Positions 10,859 through 20,953 of a stretch of 27,492 bases of DNA are shown here, piece after piece. This DNA comes from Pelargonium nanum (Eukaryota; Streptophyta; Magnoliopsida; Geraniales; Geraniaceae), in NCBI GenBank assembly GCA_036897485.1, contig JAYMTF010000991.1, positions 1-27,492 of the forward strand. Direction: 5' to 3'. Within the stretch, counting starts at the first letter, position 1. Every line of letters begins with the position of its first letter. The notes beneath the pieces are model-generated. The model was not told where the DNA came from and searched no databases. It saw only the letters and a program-made list of their open reading frames with translations. Both the position numbers and the translations under genes were made by a program.

Positions 10859-11285
10859 GCCGGCTACAATTTTGCGGGTACTAACCTTATATCACTGAGT
10901 AATTAAATCACACCCACCCCAGTTCCTGTTGACTTATTACCGAAAAGGAAACCCTAAAAGCCTCTTAAAGTTTTAGAGTAAGCTGAACGGTTTCCAAACT
11001 CTTTTCGGGAAATCCTTTTCGTTTCTTTTACTTCGAGTTCTTCTGGAGCTTCAAAATTTTGGATGGCCTTGAGTGTTACATAACAAACACATGTATATGA
11101 GTTTCTGAGCGATGAACAGATTCGGTTCGAGGAGGAGGCTTCTCTGCTATCGTGTTTTTCCTTCTTTTTCCCTTTTCGGCTGTATTTTATCGTTCCCTGG
11201 TTTAATTTGTTTTGTACATTGTTTGGCTCAGAGAGCCCATATGTAACTGTTAACAGATGAAGTCAATAGAGTTCTGGTCATGGTA
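10859..11285 (+). other. 3' UTR of the Mei2-like gene (end estimated)
   Basis: Sequence following the TAA at 10856-10858. A T-rich stretch with TGTA words around 11205-11250 suggests a plant-type polyadenylation region before about 11285. There is no exact AATAAA here, which is usual for plants. The end point is an estimate. Confidence 0.4.
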
Positions 11286-12120
11286 AGTTTTGTTGTGATG
11301 AAGTAATGTGTTGTGGTTGTGAACTGTTTCCTTTTTAGGAACTTTGGCTCAACATTGATAATGCTCACTTGCTATTAGTTTGACTTGAAATTTTTTGTTG
11401 ACATGATGACCACATGGTATTCAAGTTATTGAAGTGACCAATTTGAAGCAAAATTGAATAGTTAAGAGACGTGATCGCTACCAATTTTTACATTATTTTG
11501 CTTCAAAAAAGTGTTGTTCGTAAATTCAACCAACTTAAACGCCACGTCAACAAAAATTGTCCAATTAAATTCCCACATTAGTCTAATTTTACAGCAACAT
11601 CACAAATTGAACCGATTCAATACAAAACAACGTAGTTTGGAACGGAATTAGAACACCAAATAGTTTGACAACTAAAATATAGCACATATCAAATTGAGTA
11701 TCAAATCGAAATCAAATAGATAGTCAATGGATTGAAACAGAACATTTTCATGTGATATAGTAAATTCGCTCAACAATTTAGCATATTAATATTAGTAACA
11801 GTTAAAATTTAACCTTCGTCTATGAACAAGTGTCGTTTTAAGACTAGTAACAAAAATTGTTCCAAATTAAGCGTCATTTATAATTTCAATGTAAAATATA
11901 ACACAATGTTCAATTACAAGTTACAACCCCCTTCGAACAAGGTTAGGCAATTTCACACAAATTCTTAATTTGCGCGAATAACCTTAAAACGACATTGAGA
12001 TAGTCCAACAAACCATCATTTGAACTAGAAATGATCCATTTGGCTGATCAGAAACACACAAAAAACATAGGCCATGAATTCAATTAAAACAATTGAAATT
12101 CCGACATCGACTAAAACAAA
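11286..12120. other. Convergent intergenic gap, no gene
   Basis: AT-rich DNA between two gene 3' ends. It holds a perfect 13-bp inverted repeat, TTTGAAGCAAAAT at 11442-11454 with its complement at 11495-11507 (40-bp loop), which may be a small transposon relic or chance. Nothing else was recognised. Confidence 0.6.
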
Positions 12121-12141
12121 AACAAACAAAAAAATCAGATT

Positions 12142-12147
12142 TTTATT
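12142..12147 (-). promoter_or_regulatory. AATAAA polyadenylation signal of OTU1
   Basis: A canonical AATAAA on the minus strand lies about 290 nt downstream of the OTU1 stop codon, within GCTGAAATAAAAATC. It sets the likely 3' end of the OTU1 transcript near 12120. Confidence 0.55.
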
Positions 12148-12342
12148 TCAGCAGTCATTGACAAAGTTAACATTTCTTTGCTCATCTGTGCAACTCAGAA
12201 GATGATTCAACACCAGACTAGACAAGAGGTTGCAAAGGTTCAATTGTTGCAATATCGACCAAAGTTACAATTGTTCCAAGTATTCAGGAAACTCACATTT
12301 GTGTTCCGAGCATCAACGAGTTCAAATCGGTATATGCAAGTC

Positions 12343-12415
12343 CTGCAATAAGGATAGGATCAAATAACGCCAAACAGTATTTTATTTTTCTACTAGTGAG
12401 AAGAAAACAACTTAC
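12343..12415 (-). other. Probable intron in the OTU1 3' UTR
   Basis: On the minus strand a strong donor TTCCA|GTAAGTTG follows the stop codon. Seventy-three nucleotides later comes a good acceptor, CCTTATTGCAG|GACTTG. The exon junction would lie only 16 nt after the stop, too close to be expected to trigger nonsense-mediated decay. The length is near the minimum for plant introns. Confidence 0.55.
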
Positions 12416-12432
12416 TGGAAGGGACTAGTGTG

Positions 12433-15400
12433 TCACTTGGGGTAGAGAATATCGTAGTGACCCGGGCGATATAGCAAGGTGATGAAGGGAGCGACGGTCT
12501 GAGAGCTGTTGTTGGTAGCATTTGGAGGACCGGGCGTAGTTGGAATGAAGTCGTGATGGTTTACGCTAACGCCTGCGGTGTCGCACGAGCTGCGGTCGAG
12601 GTACACAACACGGATTGCCACGCCCAGAGCGTCTGAGAGAGCGGTGATGTGCACGTGGTCGCTCTCTTCACCCATTGGTTCCACTGATGACTTGCAAAAC
12701 TACGGCAAAACAGAGATATTTAAGGATATTAGCAGACGGATTTTGTAATGATTAGATGTAGGACTGGCAATTTAAGTCATAACCCGTGACTCGACATGAA
12801 CACGATACGGGTTTGGGTTCGACTTAATCATCTTTGAGTCATGTTCGTGTCGAACCCACTTGAGACCACCAAACCCTTCTAATCAAAAGGGTCATGTAAT
12901 CCATCTATTTAAATGTGTTGGTCATGTAATTTTGAACCCAATTACTTAAACGTGTTGGGTCCGTCGTATCGTGTCAACTAGCTGACAAATAGGTCGTGTT
13001 CGAGTTACCCTATTTAACATAATACTAAACTAACAGAACACAAACCGTGAACACAAAATGTCACTCCTTATTAGATGCACATATATTTTCCTGTTTTGTT
13101 CTTGTAACAAAACTATGTAACATGTTGGTGTCTTAAAGACTTGTACCCGAGTCACTTCTTTCACTTCATATAGAAAGCGGCAAATGTTTACTGATAAAGT
13201 TCATAATGTAAAACCAACCTGCTCCACGGTTGCATTTGTTAATCCCAATATAAAGGGTTCGAAAAACTCAGACCGCTTTCGTATTTCACCAGCAGTAACA
13301 AATCTGAAAAACATCACCACTAACAAACCAAACATTTCAGTGAATATTGTGACAAGAAAGAAATACCGATATTTTCATGTGTTTAGAAGTCACACACCAT
13401 AGTCAGATACCGACTGTTCCCGACTCCGAAGTACAAGCTCATCGTGACTGCAACAAAGTTCATACTCATATTTACTTCAACAAAGAGAGCTCGTAATTGT
13501 GGCACTAATATTCAAGGTGAAGAAGCGGCTCAAACCTTATGGAATTTTCATTTCCTTGCAGCGCACTTTCCAGCTGCTCGATGAATAACTATAAAATTTA
13601 CAAATATTAGTGAAGCTGCAAAAGAATATTGGAAAAGTTTGATTTGGATCAAAGTTTTAAAAATCAAAATCACGTCAAAAGGAGATCTATAATCACAGAA
13701 ATAAAAATAAACCAATCAGGACATCTTTAAATATGAAGATTTTGACAATTTGATTGAAACTATAGTTTTGAAAATCAAGATCATGTCAAAAGAACATTAG
13801 AAGAAATAAAATAACGAAATCAGGACGTCTTTTAAATATGATGATGTTAAGTGACACAGCGGACATTGACCAATCTGAGAGATCCAAAATCTCGACCTAG
13901 GAATATATAGAATTTTGATGTCCTTATCTTTCTATTTTGTCCTGGTAGAAACCTTAACACAATCCTGAGAAACAACAACGAAAAAGACTTGAAGGTAAGA
14001 AAAAAATGTAGAAAATAAACTCACCGCAAAGAAGTCCTCGAAGGTAAAGTCTGTATAGCCTAAGCTTTGAAGTGTTTTTCTACACTGTTCAACATTGGCT
14101 TTGATGCGATCAACTTCTGCCCGGTCTTGGGATTCCAAAATATGCTCCTATGGTGGCAGTATACAATTTATTTAGTAGTTAGAATTACCGGATAATCTTA
14201 CTTCCCTCCTATAAGAAACTTAAGGGTGCAAGTGAAAGTGCAAAATAGACAAAGTTTGGGGCAAATTACAACTAAATACACTATACTTAGCTCCATTTGC
14301 ACATAGCTCCTTATAAAAAAATTCAAAACAACTAAATGTACTTTAAATTTTGCATTTCAGCAATGTGAAGCTGATGGTGATGGTACGGGTAAAATGAGTA
14401 TTTTGAAAGGAAAAAAAAAACGACGGATCTCGTGTCATACACATGATGAGGGAGAAAATTCAATTATATATAACTGACAATATGAAATATAGATAGTCCT
14501 TTGTCGCAAAAAAAAAATAAATACAAGGAGCTATTTGCAAATGGGGCTAAGTATAAGGTACTTCCATGTAATTTGCCCCTAAGTTTTATAATATGCATAC
14601 AAGGTAAGAAAACATAAAGCTCCGGAAGAAGCAGTTTCCATCTCCTCGTGTCCGTCGAATGGCAGCATACTGTCCATCGAGCACCTGTATGCACGGATAT
14701 AACAATTTCAGTTAAAGGACAGAGAATAGGGGTGACATGAACCATGGAAGGAACCAAATTATAACCTTTATTTTCTCCAGCAAAATTGGGCTACCCAATT
14801 GATATTCAGCTGCCAAGGATGATAGAGGTTCCTGCAGTTGGATCGCCATAAAGGTTCTTAATCTTAACAAAAACGGAACTAAACATATGTGCATCAAAGT
14901 CAAATCAACAGCACGGGATACAATTTGTAATAAAAGTAATGGGGCAGAAATAAAAAGGGAAGACCAACAGATACAAAAGCTGGGGGTGTACATGATTGGG
15001 TCCGGACCAGAAATCTGAACCAACCAGACCAGACTGGATAGGTTTGGTCCAGGCCATTGTAAAACGTTCCAGTCCCAGACTGATTATTTGACCAGTCAGG
15101 TCTTTGGTCCAAAAATTATGCAAGTTTCGGTCCCAGACCGATGAACACGCCCCTCATGAAAGCAGTGGAATTCAAAGAAGAAAAACAGACATCCAAATAT
15201 AAAGAGAGGCACAACTTGTTGAGTGCAAAGCATTTAAGGGATCTCCAGTTGCTCTTACCTTGTCGCCTACAAATGGTGTTTTTGCAGCTTCCTCAGCCCG
15301 GATTGCAGTTTCTTGCTGCATGATATCATTCATGATATCATCATTACCAAAATGCGCCCAAGCATCCAAATCAGGAATTGGAATGGATGTTGCAGAGTCC

Positions 15401-15438
15401 ATCTCACCGTCAGATACAACCCCATCCTGATTCTCCAT
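12433..15438 (-). CDS. OTU1-type ubiquitin thioesterase (otubain-like deubiquitinase)
   Basis: Eight coding exons on the minus strand: 15438-15259, 14831-14766, 14684-14601, 14147-14025, 13588-13536, 13447-13398, 13319-13219, 12699-12433. All introns are GT-AG and the total is 924 nt, giving 307 aa, about the length of Arabidopsis OTU1. The peptidase C65 otubain fold is clear: catalytic Asp97 and Cys100 in RTRGDGNCFFRSF, and catalytic His300 in LYRPGHYDILYPK at the extreme C-terminus. Family blocks EPLSSLAAEY, QDRAEVDRIK, YTDFTFEDFF, EPMGEESDH and VVYLDRSSCD are intact. Otubains cut ubiquitin chains in the cytosol or nucleus. Arabidopsis OTU1 is tied to ER-associated degradation and rice OTUB1 to control of SPL14 and grain shape. 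The start at 15438 is the first in-frame ATG after a 5' UTR acceptor (AACAG| next to 15528). The second intron and the introns before exons 4 and 8 carry transposon relics. Confidence 0.95.
12764..13040. mobile_element. hAT-like repeat in the last coding intron of OTU1
   Basis: It begins ACTGGCAATTTAAGTCATAA and contains GACTCGACATGAACACGA, GGGTTTGGGTTCG and GTCGTGTTCGAGTT. A central part matches, in reverse orientation, the intergenic repeat at about 2695-2777. It is non-coding. The right boundary is uncertain. The host intron is 12700-13218. Confidence 0.55.
14259..14578. mobile_element. MITE (GGGCAAATTA type) beside an OTU1 splice donor
   Basis: Long terminal inverted repeats: the left end GGGCAAATTAC followed by TATACTTAGCTCCATTTGCA pairs with the right end, which in reverse complement reads GGGCAAATTACATGG then TATACTTAGCCCCATTTGCA, both reaching AGCTCCTT. 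The flanks CAAAGTTTG and CTAAGTTTT agree at 7 of 9 bases, so a decayed 9-bp target duplication (Mutator-like) is plausible. The element is about 320 bp with no coding capacity. Its right end lies about 21 bp from the donor of the exon carrying the catalytic cysteine. Confidence 0.75.
14984..15154. mobile_element. hAT-like MITE in the second intron of OTU1
   Basis: It begins GGGGGTGTACATGATTGGGT and ends GACCGATGAACACGCCCCT. The ends are inverted relative to each other (GGGGTGTACATGA against AGGGGCGTGTTCATCG). The inside is rich in GGTCC, CCAGACC and GGTTTGGTCC words typical of high-copy short plant hAT repeats. No clear 8-bp target duplication was seen. It lies wholly within the intron at 14832-15258. 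Confidence 0.65.
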
Positions 15439-16955
15439 TTCCTTTCAACAAACTGAAAACTCTTGCGCTTCTTCAAAATCTCTTAAGCGGAATGTGAATA
15501 TTTTCGTGTGTTTGCAACTAGCAACAATCTGTTCGCAAAACATGCATACAATCAGTTAATAGAAATCTTGATACCCTCATGAGTGATATAGTCAATACAC
15601 AAAGATCTTGAGGATGCATTGAACTGTATATTTATATATTATTTATATATGCTAATCCAACAATTTCACAAACAAACATGCGAGTAACAATGCCAATTTC
15701 TTCTACACAATAATAGGTTTGGGGGGCTTATGAGGGCATCATTGCCAAGAAATTACCCAAGTTCAGTAGCAATCAAAGTAATTGAAATAAACTGATGCAT
15801 CCAAAGAAAAACACATAGTACACGACAAACATGCTAATCACGAGAAACATGTACCAAACAAACAAAGCATGATATACCAAGTTAATGCGATAACTTACAT
15901 CAAATGCCACCCAAACAAAGGAATTATGTATTTCTGTAATGTTCGTACACTCAATCTCAGTAATTCATTAGAAATATTCTCTTAATAAACATCAAAATTG
16001 AAGACTTAATTTCTCAAGAAACAAACGGGTTATTTGCCTTCTTGAGGCCGATGGTGGCAATCTTTTCCAATCTATAGATTAACCCCAGTTCAAATGAAAC
16101 CAAAGAACAAGAAAGAAAATTATAAAACCAAAAAAAAACATAGGACACGGTAAACAAGCTCTAACCGACAGTCACAGACCCCACATTTTCCATCATTCTT
16201 GTTCCTAACAAACAATGCATAATGTACAAAGTTAATGTCATAACTCATATCAAACACAAGTTCAATTCAAACCAAAGAAACAAACAGGTTCTTGTCTTCC
16301 TAACCCTTGTGGAGTCAATCATTTCCAATACATACATTAACCCAAGTTCAAATGAAACCAGAGAAACCAACCCAACAAAGAAAAAACCAAGCTTTCTTCT
16401 AAACCAAGCACTACAATTCTATAAAACAGGCAAAACTAACCAAAGAACAGCATGAGACACATGAAACAAGCTCTAATCCAATTCCCCAACTCATATTCAA
16501 TCACTCTAGAACCTAACAAACAATGCATGATGTATCAAGTTAATGCCACAACTCACATCAAACACAAATTCAATTCAAACCAAAGAAACCAACAGGTCCT
16601 TGCAGAGGCAATCATTTCCAAAACATACATTAACCCAAGTTCAATTGGAAACAGAGAAACCAACCCAACAAAGAAAAAACCAAACTTTCTTCAAAACCCA
16701 GTACTGTAAATCTCAAAACAATCAAAACGAAAGCTCCAGAAACGAACTCATCTTGTTCGGTTTCTTGAAAACTGGGATCAGTGTTCCGAGTGTACCGACC
16801 TGTTTAGAGAAGAAAATTGAAGCTGTTCTTGATTGATTCAAGGGAGTGGTTGGATTCGAAGAGAAGTGGTCTGCGATTGATTGGCGATTGATCTCGATTT
16901 TGTTGAGCTTGCTTGATTTTTCAGTTTCAGTTGTTGCTTCGACTCTTGAGCGTTT
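15439..16955 (-). other. OTU1 5' UTR and first intron
   Basis: The untranslated first exon runs from about 16955 to 16800 and ends in TAAACAG|GTCGGT. The intron (16799-15529, about 1.27 kb) ends in GCGAACAG|ATTGTTG, and 90 nt of leader follow before the ATG at 15438. The first exon is strongly similar to 17671-17838 on the other strand, including the exon-intron junction. Most of the upstream part of the intron is tandemly repeated. No splicing evidence is available beyond the consensus sites. Open frames on the + strand in 16222-16836 come from the repeats. Confidence 0.65.
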
Positions 16956-16985
16956 GGGTTAGGATTTTTAGGGCTGCTACTATTT
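16045..16985 (-). repeat. Left arm of a ~1 kb inverted duplication (OTU1 leader and intron 1)
   Basis: Read on the minus strand, this segment matches 17668-18715 on the plus strand. Shared landmarks in order are: GGCAGCCCTAAAAA-type start, CAACTGAAACTGAAA, CAATCAATCGCAGACCA, TTCTCTTCGAATCCAA, AAACAG|GT donor, GAACACTGATCCCA, GATGAGTTCGTTTCTGGAGC, GTACTGGGTTTTGAAGAAAG. The arm holds two full copies and part of a third copy of a tandem unit with a 293-bp period. Similarity fades near 16045. Confidence 0.9.
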
Positions 16986-16992
16986 ATATATA
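16981..16992 (-). promoter_or_regulatory. TATA box of OTU1
   Basis: On the minus strand the sequence reads TATATATAAATA, about 30 bp upstream of the presumed start of the leader exon. The mirrored promoter on the other arm has only ATCTATTAATAG at the equivalent place. The transcription start is inferred, not measured. Confidence 0.5.
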
Positions 16993-17667
16993 TCCACTCA
17001 AATTATTTTATTTTATTTTCTTTGGATAAAACACCGAATTGTCAAAAACTCAAAATGTTACTTAGGACAAGCGGTTTAAGCGGTTTGGATATGTTTGTTT
17101 TACTGTGGACATATTGGAACAAACAGTTTAAGCGGTTTGAATATGTTGGGACAAATGGTTTAAACGCTATTTATATACCTCTTTTATGCGCTTACTAATT
17201 AGACGTAACACACAATTATCATCTAACACCTCTTGAAGAAGTCTATCAATTAAGGCGTAGTCTTCCTAGGCCTAGCGCCTCAGAGTTGAGAGACTGGCCA
17301 TGAGTGTGTGTCGGGACTTACAAAAAGAGTCGTGACATGTATCAAGGGCACATACGTATGCAATTTATGAAAAATTTATAGCTGATCAAGCGTTGAATCG
17401 ATTAATTTTGTAGACTTTCTATAGTTTAATGTTGAATCTTTTAGTGATCGGGATATTCAATATGGTAATTAAAAAAATATATAGGGTAGTTTTAAGTTTT
17501 GACATTATATTTGTTAAAGTTAACCTACGACCAAAATCGGGTCGTGTTTATTTGTTAATAAAATAATTACAAGTCAATAAAGGTAACATAACTACACGTG
17601 GAACAAAATTATCCGTCGATCGTGGTAGCGCATCATCCAGCCGTTGATTTTGTATCCCCATCTATTA
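16993..17667. other. Spacer between the inverted arms; candidate bidirectional promoter region
   Basis: About 675 bp lie between the two arms. They hold the region upstream of OTU1 on one side and of the mirrored leader on the other. A direct repeat occurs at 17068-17166: GGTTTAAGCGGTTTGGATAT, then AGTTTAAGCGGTTTGAATAT, then a partial third copy. A G-box-like ACACGTGG lies near 17593. No coding frame was found. The two halves of the spacer do not look like inverted copies of each other. Confidence 0.5.
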
Positions 17668-18715
17668 ATAGTGGCAGCCCTAAAAAGCCTAAGAGACGAA
17701 TAAACAACTGAAACTGAAATATCCAGCGAGCTCGACAAAATCGATATCAATCGACAATCAATCGCAGACCAATTCTCTTCGAATCCAAACAGTCCCTGGA
17801 ATCAATCAACAACAGCTTCGATTTCCTTCTCCAAACAGGTTGGTACCCTCGAACACTGATCCCAATTTTCAACAAACCTGATGAGTTCGTTTCTGGAGCT
17901 TTCGTTTCGTCTGTTTTTAGAATTGCAGTACTGGGTTTTGAAGAAAGCTCGTTTTTTTCTTTGTTGGGTTGGTTTCTCTGGGTTCATTTGAAATTGGGTT
18001 AATGTATGTATTGGAAATGATTGTCCCCACAAGGGTTAAGAAGATGAGAGCCTGATTGTTTATTTGGTTTGAATTGAACAATCATGCATTATTTTTAGGT
18101 TTTAGGATGATGGAATATGAGTTTGTTTCCTGTGTCTTCTGCTGTTTTTTTTTGTTAGTTTTGCCTATTTTTAGAATTGTTGTACTGGGTTTTGAAGAAA
18201 GCTTGTTTTTTTTTCTTCTTTGGTGGGTTGGTTTCTCTGGTTTCAATTGAACTTGGGTTAATGCATATATTGGAAATGATTGTCTCCACAAGGGTTGAGA
18301 AGACAAGAACCTGTTTGGTTTCTTTGATTCGAATTGAACTTGTGTTTTATATGAGTGATGGCATTGACTTGGAACATCATGCATTGTTTGTTAGGTTCTA
18401 TAATGATGGAATTGGGTATTGTGACTTTTGATTAGAGTTTGTTTCCCTTGTCATCTGCTGTTCTTTTGTTGTGCAAGTGTCTTTATGGTTCTCTGGTTTC
18501 AATTGAAATTTGAACATTTGAACTTTGGTTAAGCATATGTTGTAAATGATTGCCTCCACAAGGACCATTTATAGTTATTTGCTTTCAATTGAACTCGGTT
18601 TAATGTATATGTTGTAAATGGTTGTCTCCACAAGGACCATTTCTAGTTCATTGGTTTCAATTGAACTTGGGGTAATGAATATGCTGTAATTGATTGCCTC
18701 CTCAAGGACATGTTG
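17668..18715 (+). repeat. Right arm of the inverted duplication (copy of OTU1 leader and intron 1)
   Basis: A plus-strand copy of the OTU1 untranslated first exon (about 17690-17838, ending CCAAACAG|GTTGGT with an intact donor) followed by the duplicated intron start. Two tandem units start near 17925 and 18178 (254-bp period). After them come three shorter ~72-bp units at about 18510-18715, each with GTAA(A/T)TG.TTG.CTCC.CAAGGAC. No OTU coding exon follows. Either it is a promoter-proximal pseudogene fragment or it serves as an alternative leader for the downstream DCD gene. Confidence 0.85.
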
Positions 18716-20946
18716 GCTGTGGTTTGGAGTGAGTTTTTTTCCCCGGATTGAACAAGTGGATGAATGCTGATTGCGATTACTAGCTGATGAGGTGGATGAA
18801 TGCTTGCAACCGCTAAGGAGTTTTCTGAAAGCAGTTTGACTTGACTGTTTGCTGTTGTTGCTCAAACAATGATGTGACAGAAAAATATGATTGATTATGC
18901 TGTTGACTATTCAGTGGCAGGTTGTGAGTAATTTGTACATCTTGAATTGAGCTTGCAAAAGAAATAGAGCTAGGAATTTAATGTTAGATTGTTTTTACCT
19001 TTTGCAACATGGAGGTTCAATATCAATAGTTATTTCAAGCTGATATTTGCAATTAAGAGGATTAGTTCTTGTAGGTAGGGAAGAGGTAGTTAGTTGAACT
19101 GAAGACAGTACTTACACCACAAGTCATGTGTGATTAGAATGATGTTAACTCGCGAGTATCTTAAAATTGGAAGCGTGTTAAACTCAAGTCATAAAGTTAG
19201 TGGAAGGGATGAGCAAATTTAGGGTTGTGCAATAGTTTTTCTGGCAATATGCGTGTCAGAGAGAGAGAGATGCATCTTGGTGGTTGCAATTATCTAAATG
19301 GATGGAGGAAAATATCTTTGAACTAGATCAAAGGAAAAGAGCTAGAATGACAAGTGTGCTTGTGATAATGTTTTTTAGATTGGTTGACTCGTCAATCACC
19401 ATTTCATCAAGTGTGTTTGATGTTCTCTCCAAAAAGAACAGCAAGAAGTAGTTGTGTTTTTTTTTGTCAATAGTCAAATCCATAACTAGTACTTATTATA
19501 TCCTAATTTACATCTTTCTACTCTTCTTAATACCATGCATTTCATAAAAGAGTATGATTCATGGATTTAAAAGGGTGAGTTGGTTGTTAATTTATGAAGA
19601 ATAACATCTATTTAAAATATACCATGTCAACAAGCATTGGTTTATGTAACCATTGGTTGCAATCGTGGACTTGGAAGCCTCCTTTGTAAGCATCTCCTAT
19701 GAAGGTGTAAAAGGATGTTAGTCTTAGTTCTTGTTTCAAGTCTCATCTATCTCCGTATCAAATTGCCTCTTGAAAGCTACTTTACTTTGTTTTGAAAGAT
19801 AGCAATTTTCATTTTGTGGAATCAAAGTCTACCAACAACCACCATGCCATTTTTCAAATAATGTTGGGGTCACAGTCACCTACATCTACATGAATCCTTC
19901 AACATAACTTATTGGGATTTTTCAATTATATTCCCCTCTTCTAATCTATTCTATATGTTATCTCCTTTGTCAAATTGACTTTTGTCTTTCATTTCATCAC
20001 TATTTCTTTTCAAGTGAACTTAGGCCCTACCTATATTCTTTCTAGTTTATTCTAATTGAATTCTCTCTCATTTCCTCACCGGTTCAAGAATCTCCATACA
20101 TTGCTCATGCCATTCTAAAGTTTTTCTCATATTACTTTCAATTGAACCTACCACTACTCTTTACTGGATAGTCTCATTCATGAATATTATCCTTCCTAGT
20201 GTAACCACAAATCACCCAAGTATTCTCATATTTGTGACCTCCAGCTTTAGATGAATTCTTTTATCCCAACGAACTCATGAAGTCCTTACCTACTTCAACC
20301 AACCCACACTAATATGATTTTGTCCCCAAACTTGAAAATTTGAGGGTTCAATATTAGATGGATTTCAGACTTCATCAACTATTTCGTTGACCGTTCCATC
20401 GAATGGAGGATGATTTGCCCTTGCCTTCCCAAACTTGTTATTTATCCCTTTCATACTCTACCAAATGAGTTCTTACGGGTAAAATAGTTGGTGAGGATCA
20501 AAGTTGATGTTTTGGCATTCAATTATGATCATCTAGTGATAGAATGTGAATCGGTTGCCTTGTTCAAAATGAAGTAATGGACAAGGGTTTCAATCGGTTA
20601 AAGATCTAGTATTTAGATCACATCACAATATTCATTGTTCCAAAATGCTTTCCATGTTTTGAACATTTGCCAACTGGTCCTCCTTTAGTCGGAAACTAAA
20701 GAACTATTTGACAACCCTCAATTTTAACATGGACTGGGAAGCGACTCATCTCAAGTTCTCAATATGTGCTCGTAGCAAAGTTCGATTTGATGTACAATCA
20801 TCTTGCAGACTAGTTCTTGTGCGCATATATATGTAATGACTCTTGTGTAAGGGTTATTTTGAATCTATAATATTGTGTTATGGATATCATAAGAGGCGAT
20901 TCATATATGCATGCGTTTTTGTTTTCACTGTTTTGAACTGTAACAG
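18716..20946 (+). other. Non-coding stretch upstream of the DCD gene
   Basis: No exon series, RNA gene or recognisable transposon protein was seen on either strand. A (GA)n tract occurs at about 19259-19270. Base composition between 19900 and 20300 is CT-rich on the plus strand. The stretch ends in an acceptor-like TTTTGAACTGTAACAG| at 20946, seven bases before the DCD start codon. If the duplicated leader at 17690-17838 is used, this is part of a 3.1 kb 5' UTR intron (17839-20946). Otherwise it contains the DCD promoter. Confidence 0.4.
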
Positions 20947-20953
20947 CATCACC

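Noticed and set aside
16222..16836. Open frames on the plus strand repeating ETNPTKKKP-like peptides
   Set aside because: They are antisense to the tandem repeats of the OTU1 first intron; the mirrored copy gives the same peptides on the minus strand at 17802-18384. The similarity is explained by DNA duplication, not by a protein family.
17668..18715. A second complete OTU gene on the plus strand
   Set aside because: Only the untranslated leader and part of the first intron are duplicated. None of the OTU coding exons (for example the GDGNCFF block) recurs downstream.
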